DNA of 55,349 bases from Pseudomonadales bacterium (GCA_016763855.1 JAESSY010000048.1:1-55349); one strand, 5' to 3'; positions 34,944 through 44,396 are shown, counted from the stretch's first letter. Translations and numbers: made by a program. The notes: generated by a model from the sequence alone, not told the origin.

Positions 34944-37722
34944 GATGAGCGTATCTCCGTGCTGGCTTTGCCATTCATTGATTTAGTCATTTTGGTGTAA
35001 AGCTCAAAGAGCTTTTCTAAACGCTCGGTATCATTATTGAATCGACGACCGATATAAATACGTTCTAGAGTTTCATCATTCTTTTCATGCGCCTGCCGTA
35101 GATTCTCAGGCATCTTTTCTGGATTATAAAGATCGGCTATGGTCGCTGGGAAATGCACCTCTCGTGCAAGGAGAATACCTTCAGCGGATTTCGTTAAGTC
35201 TTTTTTGTTTTTTTCGGTGAGTTGTGGAACAGGAAAGGTGTTCCAGCCCATAGTATTAGAATAGCGAAAATCTGTTTTCAGTTTTCCGCATACAGTTGCA
35301 ATCCATACAAGATGAATGCGAGAAGCTATTAGAGCCATATTCCACAAAGGAGCATCAAACAATGCAAACGCCTCACTGGTTACAGTGCTTCGATTATCAA
35401 TTAGACCCGTAGGAAGGTATGGTCTATTTTCAGAGGAAGTTCTTGGAATTGTAATCGTAAAATCCTTTGCTATATTCATTTCACGCATTTGATGTGAGCG
35501 AGAAGCCATGGCATTAGCGCTTTTATCGGGACTTGCAAGACGCATTTCTCGCACAGCGCTAATGCGTTTTCGGATAGGCTCTATAGTCATGGCCTCATCT
35601 AGGTGCTGATCCTCTATCCAAAGACAGAAACGTTGTAAACCCCGAATGAATTCTGCCGAACCATAAATACGACGAATGAAGCGTTTCAGTTGGTTCGCTG
35701 AAAGATCAAGTTCCGAAAGATGAGCCTTAGACAAAAGAAGATTCCCTCCATCAACAGGTTTGTTACCAAATTTCATTTCAGATATTTTGCTTATGGGCTT
35801 AGATGATTTCTTGACTATCACATTTACACCGGCAACTAAATACGCGTTTATAAATGCTGTCTTTTTTTCTATCGAATTTCCTTCTTCAGAAATTGAATAA
35901 AGGCTCCGAAACTTCGCAGGTCGATTTGAGGTGCCAATAATGGCCACAGTAACTCCAGCATTGTGACTGGCTAGATTCGCCCATTTGAATGATGTGTGTG
36001 CAAACGATATTTCATTCCCCGTGTCAAAAATCAAGGGCCATAGTATGGGAACTTGCTGGCCTTGATTAATTGAGTTCGTCGATACAAAAGCCGAAACTGC
36101 ATTTGTTCGGGAGTTATAGTCGGCAGCTTTCATAAACCAACCAGCAACATAATCGAGTGATTTCCAGCTTTTGGTAAGCTTGCCGAATATGCTCTCAAGG
36201 TCTGCTTTTTGTTCCTTAGACTGCCATGTGCTACCTAGATAAGGTGGATTACCACAGATATATATTCTCCACCTTCATTTTCAAAATCAATCGGCGCCTG
36301 ATCTTGAGGCGTATAGAATAAATCATCCGCAACGTGTTTCACATGTTTCTCAGTAGCCGGGCAAATACTAAGCCAATCTAGCCTTAATGCATTATTATGA
36401 ACAATCCAGTTTTTAGAATCGAGCGGAAGAAAATCAGCTAAGGCATCTTTTTGTCCCCGATACATTTCATCACATTGATACTCTGCAATGATGAGAGCCA
36501 ACCGTGCTATTTCGGTTGCGAATTCCCGCAGTTCTATCCCTCTAAAATTACTCAGGGGTATCTCTGATCTGAGATGCGAATCATCTCGTCTATTATTGAT
36601 TTCTGATTCGATTGCTCGCATTTCCTTATAGGCGATAACTAGAAAATTACCCGAGCCACATGCAGGGTCAAAGACTCGGATTTTTGAAATACGTTTTCGT
36701 AGGTTTAATAGTTTACGCGGGTTATATTCGGCTTCTTGCAAGCTTTCTCTTAGGCCATCGAGGAAGAGTGGATTTAACACCTTAAGAATATTTGGAACAC
36801 TCGTGTAGTGCATGCCGATAGCGCCACGCTCTTCATCATCGGCTACAGCTTGGATCATAGAACCAAAAATATCCGGGTTAATCTCCTTCCAATTAAGATT
36901 ACCCGCGTGGATTAAATAGGAACGTGCAATGCGACTAAACTTTGGTACATCGCGTGTGCCTGCGAACAACCCGCCATTCACATAAGGGAATTCACGGGTC
37001 CAGTTGGGGAGGTCTTCTTTATCATGCTCTTCACGTTTAACATTCAATGCATGGAATATCTTTGAGATAACAAAGTCAGCATTTTCCGACCTGCTATCAC
37101 TCATTTGCTCAACTGCACCAGTGAACATATGGTCTTTCGGAAAAATACCCGTATCCTCAGCAAAAAAACAAAAGATCAAACGCGACATAAACTGATTAAG
37201 GTCGTGACGTCGAGCAGCCGTATCCCAATCTTTATTGTTGTTCAGTAGTTCTACGTAAAGGCGGTTGAGACGTCCTGTTGCCTGAATGTCTACTGCGTTA
37301 TTGCGGATTTCTTTAGTGGTTGAAATGCCTGCCAGCGATAGGAAAAATCCAAAGTGGTTGGCAAAGTCACAATAGGTACATGCCACGGTCTCACCAGAAG
37401 CTATATCTTCTGCTACAAAATCAATGCCGTCGGTAGCTAGGATGATTTTAACTTTGCCTTTGTTCGTTGCTTTACTCTGCTTTAGCAGATTTAGGGTAGC
37501 GTCTACATCACCTTCAGTACAAACGACCATATGGATATTGTTGCGCTGTAATATTCCCCCATTAATATCAGAGCTATTCGAGGAATTTTTCGTGCTTCTA
37601 AGGCGCTTGATAGTAGTCGCTTTATTGCCAAAGGCTTTTAAAAAAGCAAAAGGAAACTCGTCAGCATCAAATGGCTGTATTGCTAGATGCGAAATAGCTT
37701 CTTCAATTTCAACGGCATTCAA
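34940..37722 (-). pseudogene. N6-adenine DNA methyltransferase, frameshifted at its NPPY motif
   Basis: Two open frames make one MmeI-like methyltransferase. The first part (from TTG 37722, after AGAGGA; MNAVEIEEAISHLAIQPFDA) holds GMHYTS and the SAM motif FDPACGSGNFL. It ends early at 36235 after reading GGEYISVVIHLI. Removing one AT unit at 36258-36265 restores EYICGNPPYLG, the catalytic motif IV, and joins without a break to the second part (ATG-like restart at 36133), which carries the target-recognition region and ends at 34940. Restored length would be 926 aa. The longer 5' frame to 37785 is less likely. As written it should be inactive. Confidence 0.9.
36258..36265. repeat. (AT)4 repeat at the methyltransferase frameshift
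   Basis: ATATATAT on the + strand. Losing one AT unit, or gaining one base, restores the methyltransferase frame exactly before NPPY. Four units is short for a classic phase-variable tract, so a fixed mutation or an assembly error is equally possible. Confidence 0.8.
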
Positions 37723-38155
37723 TGATAGTTCCTCTTCCTTTTTGTTGCTTGATTGCCAAGTTTCACTTAAAACTCTCCCTGCCACCGGCTGCTGATTACA
37801 TCTGTAATTTTCTTACAGCATCTCTTGTTCACGCGAGGCAGTGTATCGAGATGCTCCAATTTGGGCAATGATATCAAAGGCTAGAGTCTACATTGCCACA
37901 TGCCTCAGTTATCCAATATATAGAAAAAATCCCAATCAAATTTACAAAATATGTAAGCGTGGTCAAAAATTGGTTAACTAGTTAAATACCCACTTACTAT
38001 TTTCAATGCAACCTTCAATTCCATCACAGACCAACAATATTATTGAGACTTAGAGCACAGCAGGTAATCAAGCCTGTGTATATAATCGCCATCGGACGGT
38101 AGAGTGAGTAGGAAAGTTCGATTTTCACAGTGATTAACGTAGGTACAAAAATAAT
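37723..38155. other. Divergent non-coding region
   Basis: Separates the methyltransferase operon (-) from the gene at 38156 (+). The first ~60 bp could extend the methyltransferase upstream in frame. The rest has small inverted repeats (TTAC...GTAA near 37950; GTTAACTAGTTAA near 37975) that may be operators. No gene seen. Confidence 0.45.
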
Positions 38156-38491
38156 ATGAATGAAGAAGACATAGCATCCATAATCCGCAAGTATAAATCT
38201 GTGAATACTCAACATGATCCAATATCAGGTGATTACACACCGGACGGACTTTTGTGGGACCGATTTAATAGGGCGGCAGTGAATCAATCGTATGAAGGGG
38301 ATGCCACTATTACCAGATACGCTATATGGGCTAAAGAACTGGCACTTCATATCGAACATGCACGAGATAAGCTTGGTAAAAACGAGAACACTCATGCAGA
38401 TGAACTCCTAATGACCGTAACGAATAGCTTGCTTGCATTTTCGGAGCTTCAGTGGGCATTTGATAATGACTCTAGGGCGAAGGATTCATAA
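38156..38491 (+). CDS. Hypothetical protein (111 aa)
   Basis: Helical, acidic protein (MNEEDIASIIRKYKSVNTQH at the start; LLMTVTNSLLAFSELQWAFD at the end). The ATG has a weak GTAGG upstream. No family recognised, no membrane segment. Divergent from the methyltransferase operon, so an accessory or regulatory role for it is possible. Alternative frames over this stretch are not protein-like. Confidence 0.55.
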   Translation: MNEEDIASIIRKYKSVNTQHDPISGDYTPDGLLWDRFNRAAVNQSYEGDATITRYAIWAKELALHIEHARDKLGKNENTHADELLMTVTNSLLAFSELQWAFDNDSRAKDS

Positions 38492-38917
38492 GGTCGATGA
38501 TACCGTTAGGGATACCCATACGCTTTGTCACTCTCTTTAGACTATTACTAATCGATATGGCTTAGATACTCACCCTAATCCAGCATATCAGACCCTATTG
38601 AGAGAGTTCTCGATTAGCTTAGAAACTAGATAGACTCAGTCGCCATAACCGGTGTTGCAGCCTTTCCCAAGGTCGTAAGATGTATACTTGTCAGACCCAA
38701 TAATTTCCGTATCTAGATTAGTGTCTAATTACTGGTTTCTCATAAACTAGTATGTGGTTATTGGACTATAGGCAGTTATTGTTGAAAATGAGCCTCCTCG
38801 TTCTAAACCCGCATATTTCGTCATCGGTCATTAACTGTTCATGTTGTAAAATGGAAATATCCTACTTCTGGGTTTATTATCTGTCTGTTTTTATCGAATA
38901 AAAATATGTGGTGTTAA
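38492..38917. other. Non-coding stretch
   Basis: 426 bp with many stops in all frames. No repeat, RNA motif or gene remnant recognised. It contains the promoter of the gene at 38918. Confidence 0.5.
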
Positions 38918-39568
38918 ATGGCAAAAATGGATTTCTATTGGACTAAGACAGAGGAACCTGTTCGCATTAGTGAATATGCATCTGAGCTAGGGTTCAACTT
39001 ACGCTCACTTGAATATAGCGGGCTTAGTGAAAATAAGTGGTCGTGGATAAATAGCAAAGTAAAATCCTCCATCGTCGATTATATCGCTGAATGTTGGGAA
39101 GATGAGGACGAAGAAAGAAGCGGGTTACTATCTGAAGTTAAACAGGGTGTTTATGTGATCACCTTGGCCGACAATTTGTCTATAGATTACGATGGTAAGC
39201 CTTCTAAGGTTTTGTACATTGGTCGGGGTAAAATTCGAGAGAGATTAGCTGCTCATTTTACACACTGGATAAGACACATTACAGAATCGCTACAAGATAT
39301 AAGTTTCGATGTTTGGCTAACCGAGATTAAAACTTCAGGTTCTAAAGAAGCTTTTAAAGATGTCGAAGCAGACTTGCTTGCCGACTTTTATGAAAAATTC
39401 GGCAGCCACCCGTTACAGAATTCTAAAAGTGGTGATTCTCATATGAGAGATCATAAATACTGTTCTAATTGGAATAAACCGCTGAAAAATACTAGTGGCA
39501 TCAATAAAGGCTGGAGTATTAAGCCTCTAAAAAATAATGATTGGGCACTAGATTTTGATGAATACTAG
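38918..39568 (+). CDS. Stand-alone GIY-YIG domain protein
   Basis: 216 aa. A ~70-residue N-terminal region precedes a GIY-YIG-like core with GVYVI (77-81), VLYIGRG (98-104), Arg in KIRERLAAHF, a Glu in DVEADLLADFYEKFG and an Asn in HPLQNSKSG. The IGRG form is close to the canonical YIG. The extra N- and C-terminal parts are unassigned. It is the third GIY-YIG protein of the island and is not in an operon. A nuclease role is likely from the motifs; target unknown. Confidence 0.78.
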   Translation: MAKMDFYWTKTEEPVRISEYASELGFNLRSLEYSGLSENKWSWINSKVKSSIVDYIAECWEDEDEERSGLLSEVKQGVYVITLADNLSIDYDGKPSKVLYIGRGKIRERLAAHFTHWIRHITESLQDISFDVWLTEIKTSGSKEAFKDVEADLLADFYEKFGSHPLQNSKSGDSHMRDHKYCSNWNKPLKNTSGINKGWSIKPLKNNDWALDFDEY

Positions 39569-39726
39569 GTTGGCGCTTCCGACTGAATTCATCAGGAACT
39601 GTACAAATTCGACAGCAGGGCAAGCAATCTAAATACGTAGATGAGTTACGTGAAGTTAAATCAGCTTCGTAGAAAAACTGAGAATTTGTGGGGACCTAGT
39701 CAGCAGTAAGCAACTTACGATATTTA

Positions 39727-40356
39727 CTAATCCTTCCAGAAATCCTTAAACCTACTTGGGGATAGTTCAGTATACCTAACAGTATGCTGGATATTTCGAT
39801 GGCCCATGTACTGTTGAATGGCCCTAGTATCCTGTCCGTCATTGGCAAGTTTATAACCGGCAGAATGGCGAAGCATGTGGGGATGGGTCGGAAAACTTAT
39901 CTTTGCATTCTCACCAGCACGTTTAATCATCTTCCGCACATTACTGTCAGTCATTGGACCACCACGTTCCGAGACGAATAGGTAAGGGGAGTCCGGGTAA
40001 CTTTTCCGTAATTGTCTTAATGCTCGAAGCTCGGTGCCTCTAATAGGATGAACTGAGTCAATACCATTCTTCAGGCGGGTGACATGCATTAGTCCCGTTT
40101 TCAAGTCGACCATATCCCAACGCAATGAAATAAGCTCACTAACCCGGAACGCATGTCTAAAAGCAATAAGGATAATTGTCTTATCTCTATGGCCATGCCT
40201 GCCCACTTTCTTGGCAGCCACCATCAATCGATCCAGTTCCTCAGCAGTAAGATATTCGCGTGGACGTAGCTCTTTATAGGGTTTACGTGCAACTTTCCCG
40301 TTTACGATGGTTGGGGAGGTAGTGGCAGATGTCTTCAAGTAGCTGATTTTAGGCAA
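39727..40356 (-). CDS. FimB/FimE-like tyrosine recombinase
   Basis: 209 aa from TTG 40356, chosen because AGGAG lies 7 bp upstream (start MPKISYLKTSATTS); upstream in-frame ATGs lack ribosome sites. It is a catalytic domain with little else, like FimB. Catalytic residues: Arg in FRVSELISLRW, the HPHMLRHSAGY box, His in YMGHRNIQHTV and Tyr in RYTELSPSRF. FimB-type enzymes invert short DNA segments, though relatives also move elements. No fimbrial genes are near. An AT-rich palindromic region lies just upstream. Confidence 0.92.
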   Translation of the reverse strand: MPKISYLKTSATTSPTIVNGKVARKPYKELRPREYLTAEELDRLMVAAKKVGRHGHRDKTIILIAFRHAFRVSELISLRWDMVDLKTGLMHVTRLKNGIDSVHPIRGTELRALRQLRKSYPDSPYLFVSERGGPMTDSNVRKMIKRAGENAKISFPTHPHMLRHSAGYKLANDGQDTRAIQQYMGHRNIQHTVRYTELSPSRFKDFWKD

Positions 40357-40424
40357 TGTAATACTCCTGACTTTCCTATTAATGACCATAAACGGGAAAG
40401 TTGAGTATATCACAATTATCAAGA

Positions 40425-40468
40425 ATATCTAAATATATATATTGATATATATAGATATCATTGATATC
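40425..40468. promoter_or_regulatory. AT-rich palindromes upstream of the FimB-like gene
   Basis: ATATCTA (40425-40431) and TAGATAT (40452-40458) flank an alternating AT tract, and GATATCATTGATATC (40454-40468) is a second inverted repeat sharing its left arm. The cluster lies between the recombinase (-) and the gene at 40501 (+), so it could be a shared operator or a recombinase binding site. Confidence 0.45.
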
Positions 40469-40500
40469 GTGAGGGCCATCAATACCAAATAGGAAAAAAA

Positions 40501-40821
40501 ATGGAAATGGTCAATGTTGCAATCCCGGCTGATCTTTACGTTTTGATCTATCAGAGTCATCAAGAACAGAGTGCAAAGTTTATCGAAAAGACCCTACGTG
40601 ATGCGGGTGGAGTTGGCATGTCGCCAAGTTTAACAAAGCCTAGTTCACGTCCGGGTGATGGTACCGTTACGGGTAGGGTCTGGGAGATAGCGGATGAAAT
40701 TAAAGCTAAGAAAGGGTCTGCTTCACGTGAAGATGTTGTGCGTGCCTGTTTGGAAGAGGAAATTAACATGAATACGGCGAGTACACAGTTCTCGCACTGG
40801 AATAAGGAATACCGAGAATAG
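40501..40821 (+). CDS. Hypothetical protein (106 aa)
   Basis: ATG preceded by AGGAAAAAAA. The start (MEMVNVAIPADLYVLIYQSH) resembles a short beta-helix DNA- or partner-binding element. The second half (VWEIADEIKAKKGSASREDV, then VVRACLEEEINMNTAST) reads like a small helical domain seen in restriction-type accessory proteins. No confident family. Divergent from the FimB-like gene; two more small genes follow on the same strand. Confidence 0.6.
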   Translation: MEMVNVAIPADLYVLIYQSHQEQSAKFIEKTLRDAGGVGMSPSLTKPSSRPGDGTVTGRVWEIADEIKAKKGSASREDVVRACLEEEINMNTASTQFSHWNKEYRE

Positions 40822-40867
40822 GTTTAGCAGATTGAAGTAAACATTACTGGCAAAGGATACCGTCAAT

Positions 40868-41074
40868 ATGAATATCAATAAACAATCACCAGCAACTCAA
40901 GCTTTACTCGTTATGGGAATAATTCCAGCGGCAATTATATTGTTCGCTTTATGCTTTATTTTAATCCTCGGAGGGATAATTGTTGCTAATACCTTGGGGG
41001 GCTTGATCGGGCTCATCTTATTTTTGTTGTTGCTGATCTATTTCGTTATTTACATCTTCATTAAAATCTCATGA
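40868..41074 (+). CDS. Small membrane protein (68 aa)
   Basis: After a polar start (MNINKQSPATQ) two long hydrophobic helices follow (GIIPAAIILFALCFILILGG and LGGLIGLILFLLLLIYFVIY). AAAGGA lies ahead of the ATG. No family recognised. 46 bp after the previous gene, so co-transcription is likely. Confidence 0.55.
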   Translation: MNINKQSPATQALLVMGIIPAAIILFALCFILILGGIIVANTLGGLIGLILFLLLLIYFVIYIFIKIS

Positions 41075-41102
41075 ACATATTTTACTAGCAGGGAAATATA
41101 AG

Positions 41103-41366
41103 ATGGATACTATAAACTTTATTAAAAAGGTGACGTCAATTTCCCGCCGAATGGGATATAAGGTAGAAACTAATAGATCAGATCAAACACAGATAGATTT
41201 CGGTAATAAAAAGTTACATACGGGGCATCTCTCACGACTCTATCCAGCCATACTAGAAGATAACGCCAACGTAGCAAAATTGATTGACTCTGTCGCTCCC
41301 GGTAGACCATGCACTCATAAACCGATGAGGGATATCGTCGAAGAAATAAGGAGTGAGATTAACTGA
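41103..41366 (+). CDS. Hypothetical protein (87 aa)
   Basis: ATG with CAGGGAAATATAAG upstream. Soluble, basic-acidic mix (FIKKVTSISRRMGYKVETNR, ending EIRSEIN). No family recognised. Third small gene of the 40.5-41.4 kb string, 28 bp after the membrane protein. Confidence 0.5.
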   Translation: MDTINFIKKVTSISRRMGYKVETNRSDQTQIDFGNKKLHTGHLSRLYPAILEDNANVAKLIDSVAPGRPCTHKPMRDIVEEIRSEIN

Positions 41367-41440
41367 TTTTTATAGATTGCGGTCTGAAACTTGGAAGAAA
41401 TAGCACTGTCGATAAGGAAAAATAATTGAATATGCGGTAG

Positions 41441-41527
41441 GCAGGTTCCAGTGCTACTGAGATTTATCGAGAGTTAGGGGTTGGTAGGGCGACTGTTTAT
41501 AAAATATTGAAGGAAGAAAGTAGGTAG
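41441..41527 (+). pseudogene. Remnant of a serine recombinase (C-terminal HTH)
   Basis: A frame of 28 codons reads AGSSATEIYRELGVGRATVY then KILKEESR and stop, matching the C-terminal helix-turn-helix of Tn3-type resolvases and DNA invertases. A stop directly precedes it and no catalytic domain is present. It marks past insertion of a transposon or invertible element here. Confidence 0.7.
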
Positions 41528-41811
41528 AAGCTGTACATCTGAACTCTTTTCAGCTCTTTGCTTTTTTAGGAAAAGTTCATTATTAATGGTTTAGATGTTT
41601 TTTTCATTTCCGATGGTGGTGTTTTTCTGGTTCCGAGATTTATTCTAAGCAGATCATACTAACATAACCAAAGTGTTTCAGTTGATTGTCTATTACTTTT
41701 GAAGGATCGTCGCTATTGGCAATATATCTCGACAAAGGTTACAGTTGTAGTAGAGACCTTATTGGGTTGTTACCATAACTTAAATTATTGTTATTGCAGG
41801 GATTGCAGAAC

Positions 41812-42582
41812 GTGGTTAAACGCTTGAGTTTTTCCTTGGCACTTCAAGTCAAATTGGCAGGACAGGCGCAAGAAGCTTGTCCTCTCTGCAATACTTCACT
41901 TTTTTTGTCAAAGCATGGCTCCCCTCAAAAAGTTTTCGAGATTGCTCATATATACCCTCTGAATCCGACAGTACATCAGAAAAATGTCCTTGCCTCAATA
42001 TTGCCACCCACTGACTTGAATCACGAACATAACCTTCTCCCTTTATGTCCAACTTGCCATACGAACTACGATAAAAATATGCTAATTGAGGAGTACGAGG
42101 AGCTTGTAAAGATTAAACAAAAAATGATTGATCGGGAAAATCAACAAGCGATTGCTGCATATTTTCCAATCGAGGAAGATATCCAAAAAATAATTAACAT
42201 GCTATATGATGAAGACAGCCTTGGGGAAGAAAGCTTGGTATTTGAAGCCAAGTCTATAAAATCGAAGCTGGATGATTCAATGTCAGGACTCACAAAAAAA
42301 AGGATTGGTGACAGTGTTGATCAGTATTTCCGTATTGTTAGAGAAAAGCTAATTGTATTGGAGCACAGCGAACCTAATCAAAGTGCATTGATTGCCGGTC
42401 AAATACGGAATTTCTATACTAAACAAGATTCGCTCAACTTATCTCAAGAACAGATATTCGAAAATGTCATAGATTGGATTCTATCGAAGACAAAAAGTGT
42501 TTCTAATCGAAGATATGGTGCTGAAATTGTGGCTTCATTTTATGTTCAAAACTGTGAGTTGTTCGATGATTGCACCAAATAA
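41812..42582 (+). CDS. HNH endonuclease component of an ABC-three-component system
   Basis: 256 aa from GTG 41812, chosen for AGGGA 9 bp upstream; a TTG at 41788 would add 8 residues. The N-terminal HNH domain shows the zinc Cys pair ACPLC, then EIAHIYP with the catalytic His, HNLLPLCPTCH with the second Cys pair, and YDK. The C-terminal ~150 residues are helical and probably bind the partners. It overlaps the next gene by 17 bp. With the DUF2326 ATPase this matches the computationally described ABC-3C conflict systems, where the nuclease is the effector. Confidence 0.88.
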   Translation: MVKRLSFSLALQVKLAGQAQEACPLCNTSLFLSKHGSPQKVFEIAHIYPLNPTVHQKNVLASILPPTDLNHEHNLLPLCPTCHTNYDKNMLIEEYEELVKIKQKMIDRENQQAIAAYFPIEEDIQKIINMLYDEDSLGEESLVFEAKSIKSKLDDSMSGLTKKRIGDSVDQYFRIVREKLIVLEHSEPNQSALIAGQIRNFYTKQDSLNLSQEQIFENVIDWILSKTKSVSNRRYGAEIVASFYVQNCELFDDCTK

Positions 42583-42790
42583 AGCGATTAGCCTTAGTGA
42601 GTCTGCAATAGGGCTGGCACCCTTTATATTGATGCATGGTCCTGACTCCCAAGACCTGCTTGATCTTTATTCGAAAGTTTACAAAAAGTTCGAAAGCATT
42701 GATCAATTCGTGTTCACGTTAGATGTACTTTTTGTACTCAATCGCATATCTCTAGATGTGAATACTGGTAGGGTTAGTTATGTTAAGTGA
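42566..42790 (+). CDS. Middle component of the ABC-three-component system
   Basis: 74 aa from ATG 42566 (MIAPNKAISLSESAIGLAPF). The region FVFTLDVLFVLNRISLD and the small size match the short middle components (MC6-like) always found between effector and ATPase. It overlaps the HNH gene by 17 bp and the ATPase gene by 11 bp, so the three are translationally coupled. An in-frame upstream extension to 42497 lies inside the HNH gene and is not needed. Proposed adaptor between ATPase and nuclease. Confidence 0.82.
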   Translation: MIAPNKAISLSESAIGLAPFILMHGPDSQDLLDLYSKVYKKFESIDQFVFTLDVLFVLNRISLDVNTGRVSYVK

Positions 42791-44387
42791 GATAAGTTCT
42801 GATCAATTTCGAGTTGGTGCGATTCAATTTCACCAAGGCCTGAATACAGTGCTAGGCGACAAAAATGCTACAAACTCGATTGGCAAAACTTCACTACTAC
42901 TGGTAATTGATTTCGGTTTTGGAGGCTCAAGTCTTATCGAAAATAGTCCTGATATCGTGGCTGAACTAGGTGATCACGATTACTTTTTCTCATTCGAGTT
43001 CGATTCCGAGAGTTACTGTTTTCGCAGAGGGACGCGTCAGCCAGACGTAGTCTACAAGTGTGATTCAGAGAAAATACCGTTAGCTCCTATTTCGCTAGAA
43101 GAGTATAAGAGTTTTTTGAAGGCTTCCTACAAAATCGAACGCGATGATCTCAGTTTCAGGTCGCTAGTGGGTTTGTTCTCCAGAGTGTGGGGTAAAGGAA
43201 ATTTGGATGTCCATAGGCCCTTACATAATGTTCCGCTAGAAGCCCCTAAGCAATGCGTTCTAAAGCTGGTTAAGGTCTATGGTCGATATGGTTCGATTCG
43301 TGAACTAGAATCGCATCTAAAGGAGATCGACGAAGAAAAAACCGCATTACGAAAAGCGTTTAAAAATAAGATATTGCCTAAAGTTAATAAATCTCAATAC
43401 GATAAGAACAATAATCGTATCGAAGAGATTGAGAGTGAAATTGCTGAGATCAAGGCCGAACTTGCTAAGTTCGCGACGAACATAAAGGAAATAGTCAATC
43501 GAGAAATTCGGGAATTGAAAGTTGAGAAAGATGACCTACTTGATGAGCGGTTAAAACTGCTTTCTAAATTAGACAGGGTTGATCGAAATCTTTTAGGGAA
43601 TAGACATGTAAAAAGTCGTCATTTCGCTGCACTTACTAAATTTTTTCCAGATGTCGATACCAATAAAATTGCTGAAGTTGAGTCTTTTCACGATGGTTTG
43701 GTGAAGATACTTCGCTCTGAATTCGTAACGTCAAAAAAGCAACTACAGAATCAACTCCAAGTGATAGATGTTGAGATGCAACGAATTGATAAAGAAATGG
43801 GGAAAACTCTTAACTCATTGGAGAATCCATCTGCGATTGTAGACCGTGTCCATAACGTATCGTCTGAGCTGGACAATGCAAAAACTGAAAATGGGCTTTA
43901 TGATAAAGCGTTAGAGCTAAGAGAATCTGTAGCTGAGGCCAAAGCGGAACTATCTTCTGAGAAACAGACCACGCTTAAGATAGTTGAAGATATCGTCAAT
44001 GATTCTATGGATAGATTAACTAGAAGTATCTTTGGGGCTGAGAGGAAGACACCGAAGTTAACCTTGAGCGAATCGAACTACGGCTTTACTGTAGAAGAAG
44101 ACACTGGAACCGGAACCGCTTACAGCAGCCTGATCACTTTTGATTTGTCTATATTTGAAACCACCCCATTACCGTTTCTAATACATGACTCTATCCTTTA
44201 CAAGAATATTGAAAATGATTCTGTGGCTAGATTACTTGGCGTTTATGATCGGCAGGCTAGGCAGTCCTTTATCGCAATTGACGAAATAGCGAAATATGGA
44301 AGTGCCATTGAGAGATTGATGTTGGATAGCTCGGTAATTTTGCTTAGTGACACAGCGGTTCTTTATATCAAGGATTGGCGTAAATGA
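42780..44387 (+). CDS. SMC-like ATPase with DUF2326 domain (ABC-three-component system)
   Basis: 535 aa. The N-terminal ABC half has an extended Walker A (GDKNATNSIGKTSLL, residues 26-40). A long coiled coil runs from about 175 to 380 (for example LESHLKEIDEEKTALRKAF). The C-terminal half is DUF2326: TAYSSLITFDLSIF, then PFLIHDSILYKNIEND, and the Walker-B-like FIAIDEIAKYG. Such ATPases resemble RecN/SMC and are thought to sense DNA or DNA complexes and license the HNH effector. Third gene of the overlapping set. Confidence 0.9.
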   Translation: MLSEISSDQFRVGAIQFHQGLNTVLGDKNATNSIGKTSLLLVIDFGFGGSSLIENSPDIVAELGDHDYFFSFEFDSESYCFRRGTRQPDVVYKCDSEKIPLAPISLEEYKSFLKASYKIERDDLSFRSLVGLFSRVWGKGNLDVHRPLHNVPLEAPKQCVLKLVKVYGRYGSIRELESHLKEIDEEKTALRKAFKNKILPKVNKSQYDKNNNRIEEIESEIAEIKAELAKFATNIKEIVNREIRELKVEKDDLLDERLKLLSKLDRVDRNLLGNRHVKSRHFAALTKFFPDVDTNKIAEVESFHDGLVKILRSEFVTSKKQLQNQLQVIDVEMQRIDKEMGKTLNSLENPSAIVDRVHNVSSELDNAKTENGLYDKALELRESVAEAKAELSSEKQTTLKIVEDIVNDSMDRLTRSIFGAERKTPKLTLSESNYGFTVEEDTGTGTAYSSLITFDLSIFETTPLPFLIHDSILYKNIENDSVARLLGVYDRQARQSFIAIDEIAKYGSAIERLMLDSSVILLSDTAVLYIKDWRK

Positions 44388-44396
44388 AATATTGTC

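Noticed and set aside
36133-36235. Methyltransferase as two natural subunits rather than a frameshift
   Set aside because: The catalytic NPPY motif and about 35 following residues lie in the gap between the two frames, and a single AT removal joins them perfectly, so a broken single gene is the simpler reading.
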